A stretch of 64,000 bases of DNA from Oscillatoria sp. CS-180 (GTDB taxonomy: Bacteria > Cyanobacteriota > Cyanobacteriia > Phormidesmidales > Phormidesmidaceae). The notes beneath the pieces are model-generated. The model did no database searches, was not told the origin of the DNA, and saw only the letters and a program-made list of their open reading frames with translations. The translations under genes and the position numbers were made by a program. Where the stretch lies: contig NZ_JAQMUB010000032.1 in assembly GCF_028330965.1 (NCBI RefSeq), positions 163,014 through 227,013 of the forward strand, in the 5' to 3' direction. Position 1 is the first letter of the stretch. Every line of letters begins with the position of its first letter. Shown piece after piece: positions 19,491 through 28,627 of the stretch.

Positions 19491-20129
19491 CTATTGCTTG
19501 CCGACAACATTTGTTGGAGCAATGCTGAGTAGCATCCCCGGTTTGCCTGGGACCGCACCTTTGATAACCAGCAGGTTTTTGTCAGCTTCAACTCGAACAA
19601 CCTGAAGTTTGCGAGTAGTAACCCGCTTACTTCCCATATGACCCGCCATCTTTTTGCCTGGATAGACGCGACCTGGAGTGGTTCCAGGGCCAATTGATCC
19701 AGGTAGGCGATGGTTCTTAGAACCGTGGGACATAGGTCCTCTCTGGAAATTGTGGCGTCTTTGGTTACCGGCAAATCCACGACCGATACTTGTCCCAGTC
19801 ACATCAACGAGCTGTCCTGCTTCGAACTGATCAGCCGTAATGCTTTGACCCAGTTCAAACCCGTCTGCCTGATCGACTCGGTACTCTTTCAGGTGACGCA
19901 CTGGAGTCGCTTCTGACTTAGCCAGATGCCCTAGCTGAGGTTTATTCAAAGCTTTTTCTGCCACACTGCCATAGCCAATCTGCACAGCCGCGTAGCCATC
20001 TGTTTGTGCTGACTTGACCTGTGTGACAACACAGGGGCCTGCCTCAATCACGGTGACAGGAATCGCGTTCCCCTCATCGTCAAAAATCTGGGTCATGCCC
20101 AATTTGGTTCCAAGAATCCCAACTGACAC
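19491..20129 (-). CDS. rplC: 50S ribosomal protein L3
   Basis: A 212-residue protein starting with GTG ([15 protein letters not shown]), with the conserved [20 protein letters not shown] loop and [20 protein letters not shown]. It is one of the first proteins of 50S assembly. This is the first gene of the cluster; S10 is not upstream, consistent with its place in the str operon of cyanobacteria. The operon promoter should lie within 20130-20720. Confidence 0.97.
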   Translation of the reverse strand: MSVGILGTKLGMTQIFDDEGNAIPVTVIEAGPCVVTQVKSAQTDGYAAVQIGYGSVAEKALNKPQLGHLAKSEATPVRHLKEYRVDQADGFELGQSITADQFEAGQLVDVTGTSIGRGFAGNQRRHNFQRGPMSHGSKNHRLPGSIGPGTTPGRVYPGKKMAGHMGSKRVTTRKLQVVRVEADKNLLVIKGAVPGKPGMLLSIAPTNVVGKQ

Positions 20130-20721
20130 CGTTACCCGTCTCCGTTGCTACACGTTATCGACAAAAAACAGCCGATTCAAGAAAAGCTTGAACCAGCTTA
20201 TTAAGCGAGTTGAGACATTTGTCACCAACCCAGACCAGCAACTCTAAATAGAGTTACCTCTGATGCGCTTCGTAGAAGCCCCTGTCAAATGCATACCTTC
20301 AGCGGCTGAACTTTGCGCAGCACCAAAGCTTTTTGATCAGACAAGACATAGGCCGAGGTAATCCAGCCTTTTCGTCACCACAGACTTGGGTCGATCGCCC
20401 AGTTTCCGTTTCAGCGACAGTTAATCATGATACATAAACTAATCAGAAATGTCTATCTTTTTCTTTTTGTCTGTCTTGAAAAAATATAGGGAACTTCCAC
20501 CGATATGCTGGTATCTATAAGTAGATGGATGCAGCCAATACGCCCCCTTCTTCAATTTTGGCTGCAATTTTCACAAGGCTTTAAGTTTTTATCTCAGGAA
20601 GCGGCGTTGCTCCAGAAGTCAGCACACCGCAAAAATTGCCTGTTTTCACTGATCCCCGTATAATCCTGAGGTCAATTCTCGTAAAGAATCGAAAATTCTC
20701 GTCCGTTCCCTGGAAACTACA
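20130..20721. promoter_or_regulatory. Divergent leader/promoter region of the ribosomal operon and the M23 peptidase gene
   Basis: About 590 bases without a gene. On the ribosomal-operon side it holds small inverted repeats: TTCAAG/CTTGAA around 20175-20195, and AACTCT-AAAT-AGAGTT at 20240-20255, about 110 bases upstream of rplC. They could form hairpins in an untranslated leader. I could not pick out a certain -35/-10 pair for either direction. Confidence 0.4.
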
Positions 20722-21591
20722 ATGCGTCTTCGATTGCCAAGACCTTACACCATTCTGATTACTCGAACAGGTGAGACACCCATCGCAATCAGCCTCCGTC
20801 CTTTTCCCATCGTATTAGTAGGACTTGCGCTGTCTTCCTTGCCCGTTGTCTGGGTGGCAAAGCTAATTGGAGACAATGAGCAACTCACCCAGCGAAATGA
20901 AAATTTGACTGAAACGGCCAGTGAGGTTCTTCTAGAGCTAGAGACGCTAGATTCCGAGGTGGAGGATTTACGAGAAAGAGCTGGCCTACCTGAAGAGGGG
21001 ACTCCTCCCTCACAGTCTGTCCTTGAGCGATCGCAGGGCGGTATTGAGCAGCCTGCCGATGCAGAGCGTCTTTTTCAGATGGCTCAGACTCGTTTGCCTC
21101 AGATCGATCTTGAACTTGAAGCTCAGGTCCGACCCGCTTTAGAAGATACACTGGCAGAAGAATCTGCTCGGGCCGCAGCTCTGCCGAATGCTAAGCCCCT
21201 GAAAGGTAATTTGGACGTCTCCTCAGAGTTTGGCATCCGGCGTAACCCGTTTGGCGGATTTAATTATGAGATGCACAGCGGTATTGACTTTCGTGGCCCT
21301 GTCGGAACGCCTGTTTATGCCACTGCAGACGGCACGGTGATTCGAGCTGAACATTCTGGTGGATATGGTAAGCATATTGTTATCGATCATGGCTATGACT
21401 ACGAAACCCTGTATGCTCATCTGTCTAACATCCAAGTTCAAACGGGCGATCGCATCAAACGAGGAGACTTGATCGGTGCCCTGGGCAGTACTGGACGATC
21501 CTCCGGCCCTCACCTACACTACGAAGTTCATCGCGATCATAAACCCATTAATCCCAGGTACTACCTGCGTATAGAGGAGTCAGTCGATTGA
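20722..21591 (+). CDS. Membrane-anchored M23 (LytM) family peptidase
   Basis: A 289-residue protein: cytoplasmic N terminus, one membrane segment at about 28-48, a coiled coil at about 52-88 and a C-terminal M23 domain from about 165. Zinc and catalytic residues are present: HxxxD at 185/189 (MHSGID), His233 (YAHLS) and HxH at 264/266 (GPHLHYE). With all metal residues intact it may itself cut peptidoglycan cross-links, unlike EnvC-type activators that lack them. It is followed after 23 bases by a secreted DUF4168 protein on the same strand. Confidence 0.9.
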   Translation: MRLRLPRPYTILITRTGETPIAISLRPFPIVLVGLALSSLPVVWVAKLIGDNEQLTQRNENLTETASEVLLELETLDSEVEDLRERAGLPEEGTPPSQSVLERSQGGIEQPADAERLFQMAQTRLPQIDLELEAQVRPALEDTLAEESARAAALPNAKPLKGNLDVSSEFGIRRNPFGGFNYEMHSGIDFRGPVGTPVYATADGTVIRAEHSGGYGKHIVIDHGYDYETLYAHLSNIQVQTGDRIKRGDLIGALGSTGRSSGPHLHYEVHRDHKPINPRYYLRIEESVD

Positions 21592-21614
21592 AGAGTCGGC
21601 GGAAGGACGAGTAG

Positions 21615-22013
21615 ATGAGACGCTTTCTGAAAGCTTGTTTGCTAATTATTTTTTGCGGGTTTCTTCTAACCGCGTTGCCTGCGCTGGCGGAGACTGAAGT
21701 CGATGATGTGCCTCGCCCTTCCTTGTCTGAGGGGCTGAATGTCACAGATATTCCGGCTGAGAAAGTTGATCAATTTGTCACAGCGTATCTTCATGTTGTG
21801 GATCTGATTGACGATCGCAGCGAAGACTTGCAGCGAGCAGAAACCGAAGCAGAATTCTTGCAGCTACAAAGGACAATTGAGGCCGCTGCTTTCAACCTAA
21901 TGCAGGAGGCTGGGTTGACACGAGAAGAATACTTTCAGTTGCTGGGCCTAGCGAATGCCGATATAGAGTTTCGCGATCGCGTTTTAGCGCAAATTGAGGA
22001 ACGCGATCGCTGA
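21615..22013 (+). CDS. Secreted DUF4168-like protein
   Basis: A 132-residue protein with a clear signal peptide: basic start MRRF, a hydrophobic core, and probable cleavage after LPALA near residue 25. The mature part is helical and acidic, and resembles DUF4168 (DIPAEKVDQFVTAYLHVVDL; LMQEAGLTREEYFQLLG). The function of the family is unknown; it is exported to the periplasm. The 23-base gap after the peptidase gene suggests cotranscription and possibly a shared envelope role. Confidence 0.75.
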   Translation: MRRFLKACLLIIFCGFLLTALPALAETEVDDVPRPSLSEGLNVTDIPAEKVDQFVTAYLHVVDLIDDRSEDLQRAETEAEFLQLQRTIEAAAFNLMQEAGLTREEYFQLLGLANADIEFRDRVLAQIEERDR

Positions 22014-22133
22014 TCTGATTCTGGTGGAGGTTACGTTACTCTGCAAGAAGTCGAAACCTGATGTCCTCTAACCTCGATCCTGTACAGACGGTTTTTGAGT
22101 CGCGGTTAGCTTATTGCTTCGTTCCAGAATTCC

Positions 22134-22589
22134 ATGCCCTTCAGTGATATGACACAAGAAACCGTTTTTAGCGAATCCGCTCAGCAATACGGTGATATTG
22201 CGATTGCGCGTGCAGCATCTGATCCTTTCGAGAAATGGCCGAACCAGACGGATAACGCCTATCTAATTCATCTCGAACATCCAGAATTTACAGCGTTGTG
22301 TCCCCGGTCTGGATATCCAGATTTCGGGACCATGGTGGTGGATTATCAGCCTCGTGACTGGGTCGTAGAGTTAAAAGCATTCAAGCTTTACATCAACGCT
22401 TATCGAGATCAGCGTATTAGCCATGAAATGGTCACCAATGAAATCGCGGATCGCCTTTGGCAAGAGCTGAATCCAGTGGGCCTGCGGGTCATTGGCGATT
22501 TTACACGGCGGGGCGGAGTTAAAACGGTGATCACCGTTATCAAAGGAGACGATGGTCTCTTTGCTCCTTACTCTCCCAACCTTCTTTGA
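22134..22589 (+). CDS. queF: NADPH-dependent 7-cyano-7-deazaguanine reductase
   Basis: A 151-residue unimodular (type I) QueF that reduces preQ0 to preQ1 in queuosine tRNA modification. Cys56 in TALCPRSGYPDFG forms the thioimide with the substrate and Asp63 is the partner acid. The QueF motif follows (ELKAFKLYINAYRDQRISHE). Length fits the Bacillus-type enzyme. No preQ1 riboswitch pseudoknot could be recognised in the 120 bases upstream. Six bases separate it from a pseudouridine-synthase gene, so two RNA-modification genes are probably cotranscribed. Confidence 0.96.
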   Translation: MPFSDMTQETVFSESAQQYGDIAIARAASDPFEKWPNQTDNAYLIHLEHPEFTALCPRSGYPDFGTMVVDYQPRDWVVELKAFKLYINAYRDQRISHEMVTNEIADRLWQELNPVGLRVIGDFTRRGGVKTVITVIKGDDGLFAPYSPNLL

Positions 22590-22595
22590 CGGGCA

Positions 22596-24242
22596 ATGGA
22601 TCTGCTGCATGCTATAGACGATTTTGATATGGACAACGCCTTGGTCGCAGGCGCTGCTCCTGACTATTGGTATACGGGGCGATGTCCTCGTACAAGGGAG
22701 CTTTTGCGTTTACCTCGGACTGCTCAAGCTAAAGCGATCGCCCAGAGGTTAATGCAATCCTTAGCGACCCAATCGTCTTACTCAGCAGAAGGGAAAATGT
22801 ATGGTGTTTTGGTTGTTGAAACACTAAGCGGCAAGCTAGGTGTGCTTCAGGCTTTTTCAGGATTATTGCAGGGAAAAAGTATTCAAGCGGGTTGGGTGCC
22901 GCCTATTCCAGGTCGCCTACAGGTCGCTTTTTTAGAAAAGCAAACGTTAGATCAGTTGAATGCTCTAAAACAGCAAATTGTTGACCTCAAGCAACTGCCT
23001 GAGCGAACAACATTCGCAACGCTGTCGCAGCAGTATGCTGAGCAGCTGCAAGCCTTATCTGAAAAGCACCACCAGCGTAAGCAAAGCCGTGATCGTCAAC
23101 GCGAATATGGTGCCAAAACTTTGCAGGGAGACGCATTGGAGAAGGGTCTCAAAAATCTTGTTCGGCAGAGTCAGGAGGACGGGATTGAGCGAAAACGGCT
23201 CAAACGAGAACGCGATCAGGCGCTAAACCCCCTTAAAGAGGCGATCGCCCTAGCCGACCAACGGATTACCCAATTGAAGCAGCAGCGCAAATCCCTATCC
23301 CGTCAGCTGCAAGCGCATATGCACGCAGCCTACAGCTTGACTAACTTTGCGGGTGAAACGGCCTGCATAGAGACGTTTCGGGCAGCAGGATTACCCACAG
23401 GAACCGGGGACTGTGCTGCTCCCAAACTTCTACACTATGCAGCTGCTCATCATCTGAAACCTGTAGCGCTGGCTGAATTTTGGTGGGGACCTTCCCGAGG
23501 AGACAAACAGCCAGGACAGTTCTACGGCGCTTGTGTAGAGCGGTGTCAACCGATTATGGGATTTTTGCTATCAGGGCTTCCCCAAGCCTCCACTCCGCCA
23601 GGTCGGTCAGACATCACTCTCCCTATTCTGTATGAAGACGATGAGCTGATCGCAGTGGACAAACCCACAGGTTTGCTATCAGTGCCGGGGCGGACGAGCG
23701 ATCTTCAGGATAGTGTCCTTAGCCGCCTCCGCTGCCAGTTCGCTCAAGCTGATGATTTAGCTGCGCCCCATCGTTTAGATAAAGGGACCTCAGGCGTTTT
23801 GATCCTGGCCAAAACGCGAGAAATTCACCGTTTGCTCAACCAGCAATTTGCTCAGCGTCAGGTTAGCAAAGTTTACGAGGCTATTCTCAGTCACCGGGTT
23901 GAGTCAGAGCAAGGCACTATTGATTTGCCCTTATGGCGAGATCCCTGCGATCGCCCCAAACAATCTGTCAATTTCCAGCGGGGAAAACCCAGCCTGACTA
24001 CGTTTCAGATCTTGGAACCGAGCGAGACTCCTCGCGTTTGTTTCAGACCACAGACGGGGCGTACTCATCAACTCCGTGTCCATGCCGCCGACCCTAACGG
24101 ACTCAACGCTCCTATCTTGGGCGACACCCTGTACGGAGCCAAAGACCAAACCTGCCGCCTTCATCTCCATGCCAAGTCGCTTGAACTAACTCATCCCCTA
24201 ACCCAACAAAGCCTGAAGTTGGTGTCCAAAGTTCCTTTTTAA
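22596..24242 (+). CDS. RluA-family pseudouridine synthase with long N-terminal extension
   Basis: A 548-residue protein. The C-terminal ~215 residues are an RluA-type catalytic domain with HRLDKGTSG around 392-400; Asp395 is the expected catalytic Asp. Then come VSKVYEAIL and RTHQLRVHA. The N-terminal ~340 residues are not a S4 domain: they contain a charged coiled-coil region (about 130-245) and a conserved-looking GTGDCAAPKLLHYAAAHHL segment. Large RluA-like proteins of this form occur in several bacteria, but the RNA target is unknown. It follows queF after 6 bases. Confidence 0.88.
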   Translation: MDLLHAIDDFDMDNALVAGAAPDYWYTGRCPRTRELLRLPRTAQAKAIAQRLMQSLATQSSYSAEGKMYGVLVVETLSGKLGVLQAFSGLLQGKSIQAGWVPPIPGRLQVAFLEKQTLDQLNALKQQIVDLKQLPERTTFATLSQQYAEQLQALSEKHHQRKQSRDRQREYGAKTLQGDALEKGLKNLVRQSQEDGIERKRLKRERDQALNPLKEAIALADQRITQLKQQRKSLSRQLQAHMHAAYSLTNFAGETACIETFRAAGLPTGTGDCAAPKLLHYAAAHHLKPVALAEFWWGPSRGDKQPGQFYGACVERCQPIMGFLLSGLPQASTPPGRSDITLPILYEDDELIAVDKPTGLLSVPGRTSDLQDSVLSRLRCQFAQADDLAAPHRLDKGTSGVLILAKTREIHRLLNQQFAQRQVSKVYEAILSHRVESEQGTIDLPLWRDPCDRPKQSVNFQRGKPSLTTFQILEPSETPRVCFRPQTGRTHQLRVHAADPNGLNAPILGDTLYGAKDQTCRLHLHAKSLELTHPLTQQSLKLVSKVPF

Positions 24243-24268
24243 GGACTTCAGGTCGACCAGTCGCCTAT

Positions 24269-25255
24269 CTACCCACCAATCTGCGACATGGTACGGCTAT
24301 ACGCTCCAGTTGTCCCCGATTCTCTCATTTTGAAGTTGATTTCCGGTTTAGCGTCAACGAGGTGAGCGACTTGATCGCGAATCTTGGCTAGCGGTACGTC
24401 TCCTCGCAAGAGTTCGCGCAGGTTAATCTGTCCTGTTTCGTTCAACAAACAGGGGCGTAACCAGCCATCTGCTGAGAGACGCATTCGGTTACAGCGATCG
24501 CAAAAGCACTCCGACATCTGACTGATGAAGCCCAGCGTTCCTTGAGCGCCGGGAATTTGAAAAACGTCAGCTGGGCCATTTCCTTGAACAGTCCCTTCAA
24601 TCAGCCCCCAGCGATCGCGAATGCGCTGTCTCAGGTCCTCAGACGCAATCCAGCCCCGATGTTGAAACAGGTCGCCGTTACCGATGGGCATGAATTCAAT
24701 AAAGCGAACATGCCACTCTCGGTCTATCGTCAGGGCAGCCAGATCTAGAATTTCACTATCGTTAACCCCAGGAATGACCACAACGTTCAATTTCAAAGGG
24801 GAAAAGCCAATTTGGTGAGCCTTTTGAAGGCCTTCCCATACTTCATGCCAGCGTGATTTGCCTCGACCACCAATGATGGCTTGAAACGTGTCTGGATCAA
24901 GGGAATCCAAGCTGATGTTAATGCGACGTAGGCCGGCTTGCCAGAGGGCATCGGCTTTCTTAGCGAGCAGGAAAGCATTGGTCGTCATCGCCAAATCCTG
25001 AGTCTGAGGTAGACCTGCGATGTCTGCCACGATTTCAACAACATCAGGCCGCAGCAAGGGTTCCCCGCCGGTCAACCGAAAACGTGTAAAGCCCACCGGA
25101 ATGAATACGTTCTGCAGCAGCGATCGCAGCTCATCGCGTGTTAACCAATCTTGTTGTAGAACATAGGTCAGGTCTGCTCCCTCCGGCATACAGTACTGAC
25201 ACTGAAAGTTGCAGCGATCAATCAGGCTGATACGAAGGTAGTCGATGGTATTCAT
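24269..25255 (-). CDS. moaA: GTP 3',8-cyclase (molybdopterin biosynthesis)
   Basis: A radical-SAM enzyme for the first step of molybdenum-cofactor synthesis. The ATG at 25255 ([10 protein letters not shown]) is preferred to an in-frame TTG four codons upstream. The N-terminal cluster is CxxxCxxC at 15/19/22 (CNFQCQYC). The C-terminal cluster is CxxC-x13-C ([18 protein letters not shown]), which binds GTP. The protein ends with the conserved Gly-Gly that the mechanism needs. Convergent with the RluA gene and divergent from cbiD, so it stands alone; other moa genes are not in the window. Confidence 0.95.
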   Translation of the reverse strand: MNTIDYLRISLIDRCNFQCQYCMPEGADLTYVLQQDWLTRDELRSLLQNVFIPVGFTRFRLTGGEPLLRPDVVEIVADIAGLPQTQDLAMTTNAFLLAKKADALWQAGLRRINISLDSLDPDTFQAIIGGRGKSRWHEVWEGLQKAHQIGFSPLKLNVVVIPGVNDSEILDLAALTIDREWHVRFIEFMPIGNGDLFQHRGWIASEDLRQRIRDRWGLIEGTVQGNGPADVFQIPGAQGTLGFISQMSECFCDRCNRMRLSADGWLRPCLLNETGQINLRELLRGDVPLAKIRDQVAHLVDAKPEINFKMRESGTTGAYSRTMSQIGG

Positions 25256-25349
25256 AGAAACGGGCAAATCCTGAAAGCCAATACACTGGACGAGGATATC
25301 AACCGCATTGCGATCGCCCTCACTTTAACAACAGTTTAATTGCCAAAGT

Positions 25350-26495
25350 ATGTTACCAGATACGACGAATGCGTCTCGCCCCCAATCTGGCTACACCCTG
25401 CCGGTTTTTGCTTGTGCTAGTGCGATCGCAGCGCTTCAGCACTTGATGTCTCCCGATAAGCCCGTCAAGTCCGTTGCTGTTGACCTAATCAACCCTACTG
25501 CTGTAGTCGATATTCCTATTGAACAGGTCGCTAGCTTGCCCAACGGCTCTACTTTAGCGATTACTCGCTGTGAGCCTGGCGATAACCTTGACATTACCCG
25601 TAATACCCCTATTTGGGCGATCGTGGAATGGGGGACAGACGATCAGGCAGAGCGCGTTTGTTTGGCAGGCGGGGAAGGACTGGGGCGTCAAATTAATGCT
25701 GGCAATCAAGCCGCCATTTATGCCTATGCCAGAAAGCTGGTGGTCAAAAATTTGGCATCCTGGTTACCCGAGAATCGCACTATACGAGTCACGATTGTTT
25801 TGCCAGAAGGGCGATCGCTAGCACTCAGAACCTCTAATGCTGCCTTTGGGGTGGTGGATGGCCTGTCTCTGTTGGGTACCTCAGGCATCTCGGAACCCCT
25901 GAGCGCCCCTGGTCAGCTTGATGCCTTTCGCCAGACTGTCAGGGACAAAGCCAGGCAGTTCGACACGCTGGTTTTCTGTGTAGGAGAGAACGGCTTAAAC
26001 CGCGCACTTACCTTAGGAATTAATGCTCACCAGCGCATTAAAACCGGCAATTGGATCGGACCTCTGCTAGTAGAAGCGGCTGTATGTGATGTCAAAAGAA
26101 TTCTCTTACTGGGTTACCACGGCAAGTTGATCAAGCTAGCTGGCGGCATTTTCCACACGCATCATTCTGTGGCAGACGGTCGCCAAGAAATTTTAGCGGC
26201 GATCGCTGCTGCCAAAGGACTCCCCACTGAAGACGTTCAGTATTTGCTGTCGGCGGCAACTGTCGAGGCTGGGCTGTCCCATTTACGTCATCTGGAGACG
26301 ACCTCCCAGTCAGCGTGGGTGCAACTCATCTATCAATCTCTGGTTCAGAGAGTAGATGACCGGGCAATGGCCTATGTACAGAATTACGGTGATCGCAACC
26401 TTACAGTCGGGACCACAGTATTTGATCGACAGCGGCAGTTCATTGCTTCAAGCGATCGCGCTCAAGCAATCTTGCAGTCTCTTTTGGTAAGCTAG
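25350..26495 (+). CDS. cbiD: Cobalt-precorrin-5B C(1)-methyltransferase
   Basis: A 381-residue enzyme of the anaerobic (early cobalt) cobalamin/pseudocobalamin pathway. It shows the CbiD N terminus (SGYTLPVFACASAIAAL) and later conserved parts (TLVFCVGENGLNRAL; LLLGYHGKLIKLAGGIFHTH). In cyanobacteria it contributes to pseudocobalamin. It is transcribed divergently from moaA across 82-94 bases. A second pathway gene, cbiB, lies 12 kb away, so the pathway is dispersed. No cobalamin riboswitch fits in the short upstream gap. Confidence 0.92.
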   Translation: MLPDTTNASRPQSGYTLPVFACASAIAALQHLMSPDKPVKSVAVDLINPTAVVDIPIEQVASLPNGSTLAITRCEPGDNLDITRNTPIWAIVEWGTDDQAERVCLAGGEGLGRQINAGNQAAIYAYARKLVVKNLASWLPENRTIRVTIVLPEGRSLALRTSNAAFGVVDGLSLLGTSGISEPLSAPGQLDAFRQTVRDKARQFDTLVFCVGENGLNRALTLGINAHQRIKTGNWIGPLLVEAAVCDVKRILLLGYHGKLIKLAGGIFHTHHSVADGRQEILAAIAAAKGLPTEDVQYLLSAATVEAGLSHLRHLETTSQSAWVQLIYQSLVQRVDDRAMAYVQNYGDRNLTVGTTVFDRQRQFIASSDRAQAILQSLLVS

Positions 26496-26720
26496 TGGGA
26501 ATAAAATTTCTCAGGCTTTACTACGCAATTTTTCGTAGCGGTTCAGGCGCGCAAGGACTCGGCGATTTCTCTAGACTTCACCAAAAGTTCTTAGACGATA
26601 TTAATGACCTTTGCATCCTTACTATTTCGATTCCGTACTATTTCGATAGTGTTGTACTGAACTCTTTATAACAGGAATACTTAGCGTTTCGAGCAATTAA
26701 ACAATTACAGGATTTCTGCC

Positions 26721-28334
26721 GTGACTCTTCAAACTCAAACCCCTACACCCTCCGATGAGATCAAAGTAGATTCGTTAGACAGACAAATGTTGGTGATTCT
26801 CGATTTTGGCTCTCAATATTCGGAGTTGATTGCTCGACGCATTCGCGAAACGGAAGTTTACTCAGAGGTGTTGTCCTATCGCACTTCTATAGAGCAGCTG
26901 AAGCAGCTCAATCCTAAAGGCATCATCCTGTCTGGAGGGCCTAGCTCAGTCTATGACGAGGGTGCACCCCATTGTGATCCGGCGATATGGGAGTTAGGTA
27001 TTCCTGTGTTGGGCGTTTGCTATGGCATGCAGCTGATGGTGCAGCAGTTGGGCGGACATGTCGAACGGGCTATTCGAGCAGAATATGGCAAAGCCTCTTT
27101 ATACATCGATGATCCAACGGATTTGTTGACCAATGTTGAGCATTGTTCAACGATGTGGATGAGCCATGGTGATTCTGTGACTCAGATGCCAACGGGTTTT
27201 GAAGTCCTTGCTCATACGGACAACACGCCAAGTGCTGCGATCGCCGATCACGAGCGCAAGTTTTACGGTGTTCAATTTCACCCCGAAGTCGTTCATTCCG
27301 ACGGTGGACAAGCGCTGATCCGTAATTTCGTCTATCACATCTGCGATTGTCAACCTACTTGGACGACTGAAGCCTTCATTGAAGAGGCGGTACGGGAAGT
27401 GCGAGCCAGGGTAGGCGATCGCCGGGTGCTGTTGGCCCTTTCCGGGGGAGTGGACTCTTCAACGCTGGCTTTTCTCCTAAATAAGGCCATTGGCGAAAAC
27501 CTTACCTGCATGTTTATCGATCAGGGCTTTATGCGGAAAGGTGAGCCGGAGCGCTTGGTCAAACTGTTTGAGGAGCAGTTTCACATTCCGGTGAGCTATG
27601 TCAATGCTCGCGATCGCTTCCTAGAACAGGTGAAAGACGTGACGGATCCTGAGATTAAGCGTAAACGTATTGGGCATGAATTCATTCGTGTGTTCGAAGA
27701 AGAATCTCGTCGTTTGGGTCCCTTTGACTATTTAGCTCAGGGAACGCTTTACCCTGATGTTATTGAGTCCGCAGACACCAATGTCGATCCCAAAACGGGT
27801 GAACGAGTAGCCGTCAAAATTAAGAGTCACCACAATGTCGGCGGTCTGCCCAAAGACCTGCAATTTAAGCTGGTCGAACCACTCCGCAAACTATTTAAGG
27901 ATGAAGTGCGGAAGCTGGGGCGATCGCTGGGGCTGCCTGAAGAAATTGTTCGCCGCCATCCTTTTCCAGGTCCAGGATTAGCAATCCGTATTCTGGGGGA
28001 AGTTACTGCCGAAAAGTTAAACATTTTGCGCGACGCCGACTACATCGTTCGTGAAGAAATTCGTAATCGGGGCCTATATCACGACTTTTGGCAGGCCTTC
28101 GCCGTGTTGCTGCCAGTTCGTAGCGTGGGTGTCATGGGCGATCAGCGAACCTACGCTTATCCTATTGTGCTCCGCTTCGTCTCCAGCGAGGACGGCATGA
28201 CAGCGGACTGGTCTCGTGCTCCCTATGATTTGCTAGAAGCCATCTCTAATCGCATTGTCAATGAAGTCAACGGCGTCAACCGTGTGGTGTACGATGTCAC
28301 TTCCAAGCCCCCCGGAACGATTGAGTGGGAGTAG
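26721..28334 (+). CDS. guaA: GMP synthase (glutamine-hydrolysing)
   Basis: A 537-residue two-domain enzyme converting XMP to GMP. The class I glutaminase domain has its nucleophile at Cys100 (GVCYGMQL) and the His-Glu pair in VQFHPEV. The ATP-pyrophosphatase domain starts with the PP-loop [11 protein letters not shown] near residue 240, and the dimerisation domain ends with KPPGTIEWE. The 225-base upstream gap is AT-rich; I did not recognise a purine riboswitch. Confidence 0.97.
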   Translation: MTLQTQTPTPSDEIKVDSLDRQMLVILDFGSQYSELIARRIRETEVYSEVLSYRTSIEQLKQLNPKGIILSGGPSSVYDEGAPHCDPAIWELGIPVLGVCYGMQLMVQQLGGHVERAIRAEYGKASLYIDDPTDLLTNVEHCSTMWMSHGDSVTQMPTGFEVLAHTDNTPSAAIADHERKFYGVQFHPEVVHSDGGQALIRNFVYHICDCQPTWTTEAFIEEAVREVRARVGDRRVLLALSGGVDSSTLAFLLNKAIGENLTCMFIDQGFMRKGEPERLVKLFEEQFHIPVSYVNARDRFLEQVKDVTDPEIKRKRIGHEFIRVFEEESRRLGPFDYLAQGTLYPDVIESADTNVDPKTGERVAVKIKSHHNVGGLPKDLQFKLVEPLRKLFKDEVRKLGRSLGLPEEIVRRHPFPGPGLAIRILGEVTAEKLNILRDADYIVREEIRNRGLYHDFWQAFAVLLPVRSVGVMGDQRTYAYPIVLRFVSSEDGMTADWSRAPYDLLEAISNRIVNEVNGVNRVVYDVTSKPPGTIEWE

Positions 28335-28530
28335 ATTGAACACAAACGGCAGTAAGAAACGGCAGTGAAGGCTTGGTCAAAATTCGATATATTCGCTGGA
28401 TAACGATTGTTGTAAGGACTTCGCGCCCAGAGAAATTGCCACAAAATCTAATTTCTTTCTCTCTGTCCATAACATCTGCATAACCCTCATGGCAAAATCA
28501 TTAGGGATAGCAGTCGTAGTCCAATTAGGG

Positions 28531-28600
28531 CAAGGCTGTACCTTGCTGTTGATGCTGTAATAAGCATTAGCTCCCGCTAATCCTTAGGGTTAGCGCTTAT
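28531..28600 (+). promoter_or_regulatory. Structured 5' leader of valS with mutually exclusive hairpins
   Basis: Within 100 bases of the valS start there are three stems. Stem 1 is GCAAGG-CTGTA-CCTTGC (28531-28547). Stem 2 is ATTAGC-TCCC-GCTAAT (28566-28581). Stem 3 is GCTAATCC-TTA-GGGTTAGC (28576-28594), which can be closed by ATAAGC/GCTTAT (28560-28565 with 28595-28600). Stems 2 and 3 share GCTAAT and cannot both form. There is no U tract, so translational control is likelier than attenuation. Inferred from base pairing only. Confidence 0.45.
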
Positions 28601-28627
28601 TCACTGCAAAGAACGGAAGTTGACCTC

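Noticed and set aside
22014..22133. Possible preQ1 riboswitch before queF
   Set aside because: No recognisable pseudoknot or A-rich tail of the preQ1-I class.
25256..25349. Possible cobalamin riboswitch before cbiD
   Set aside because: The gap is too short and lacks the B12-box.
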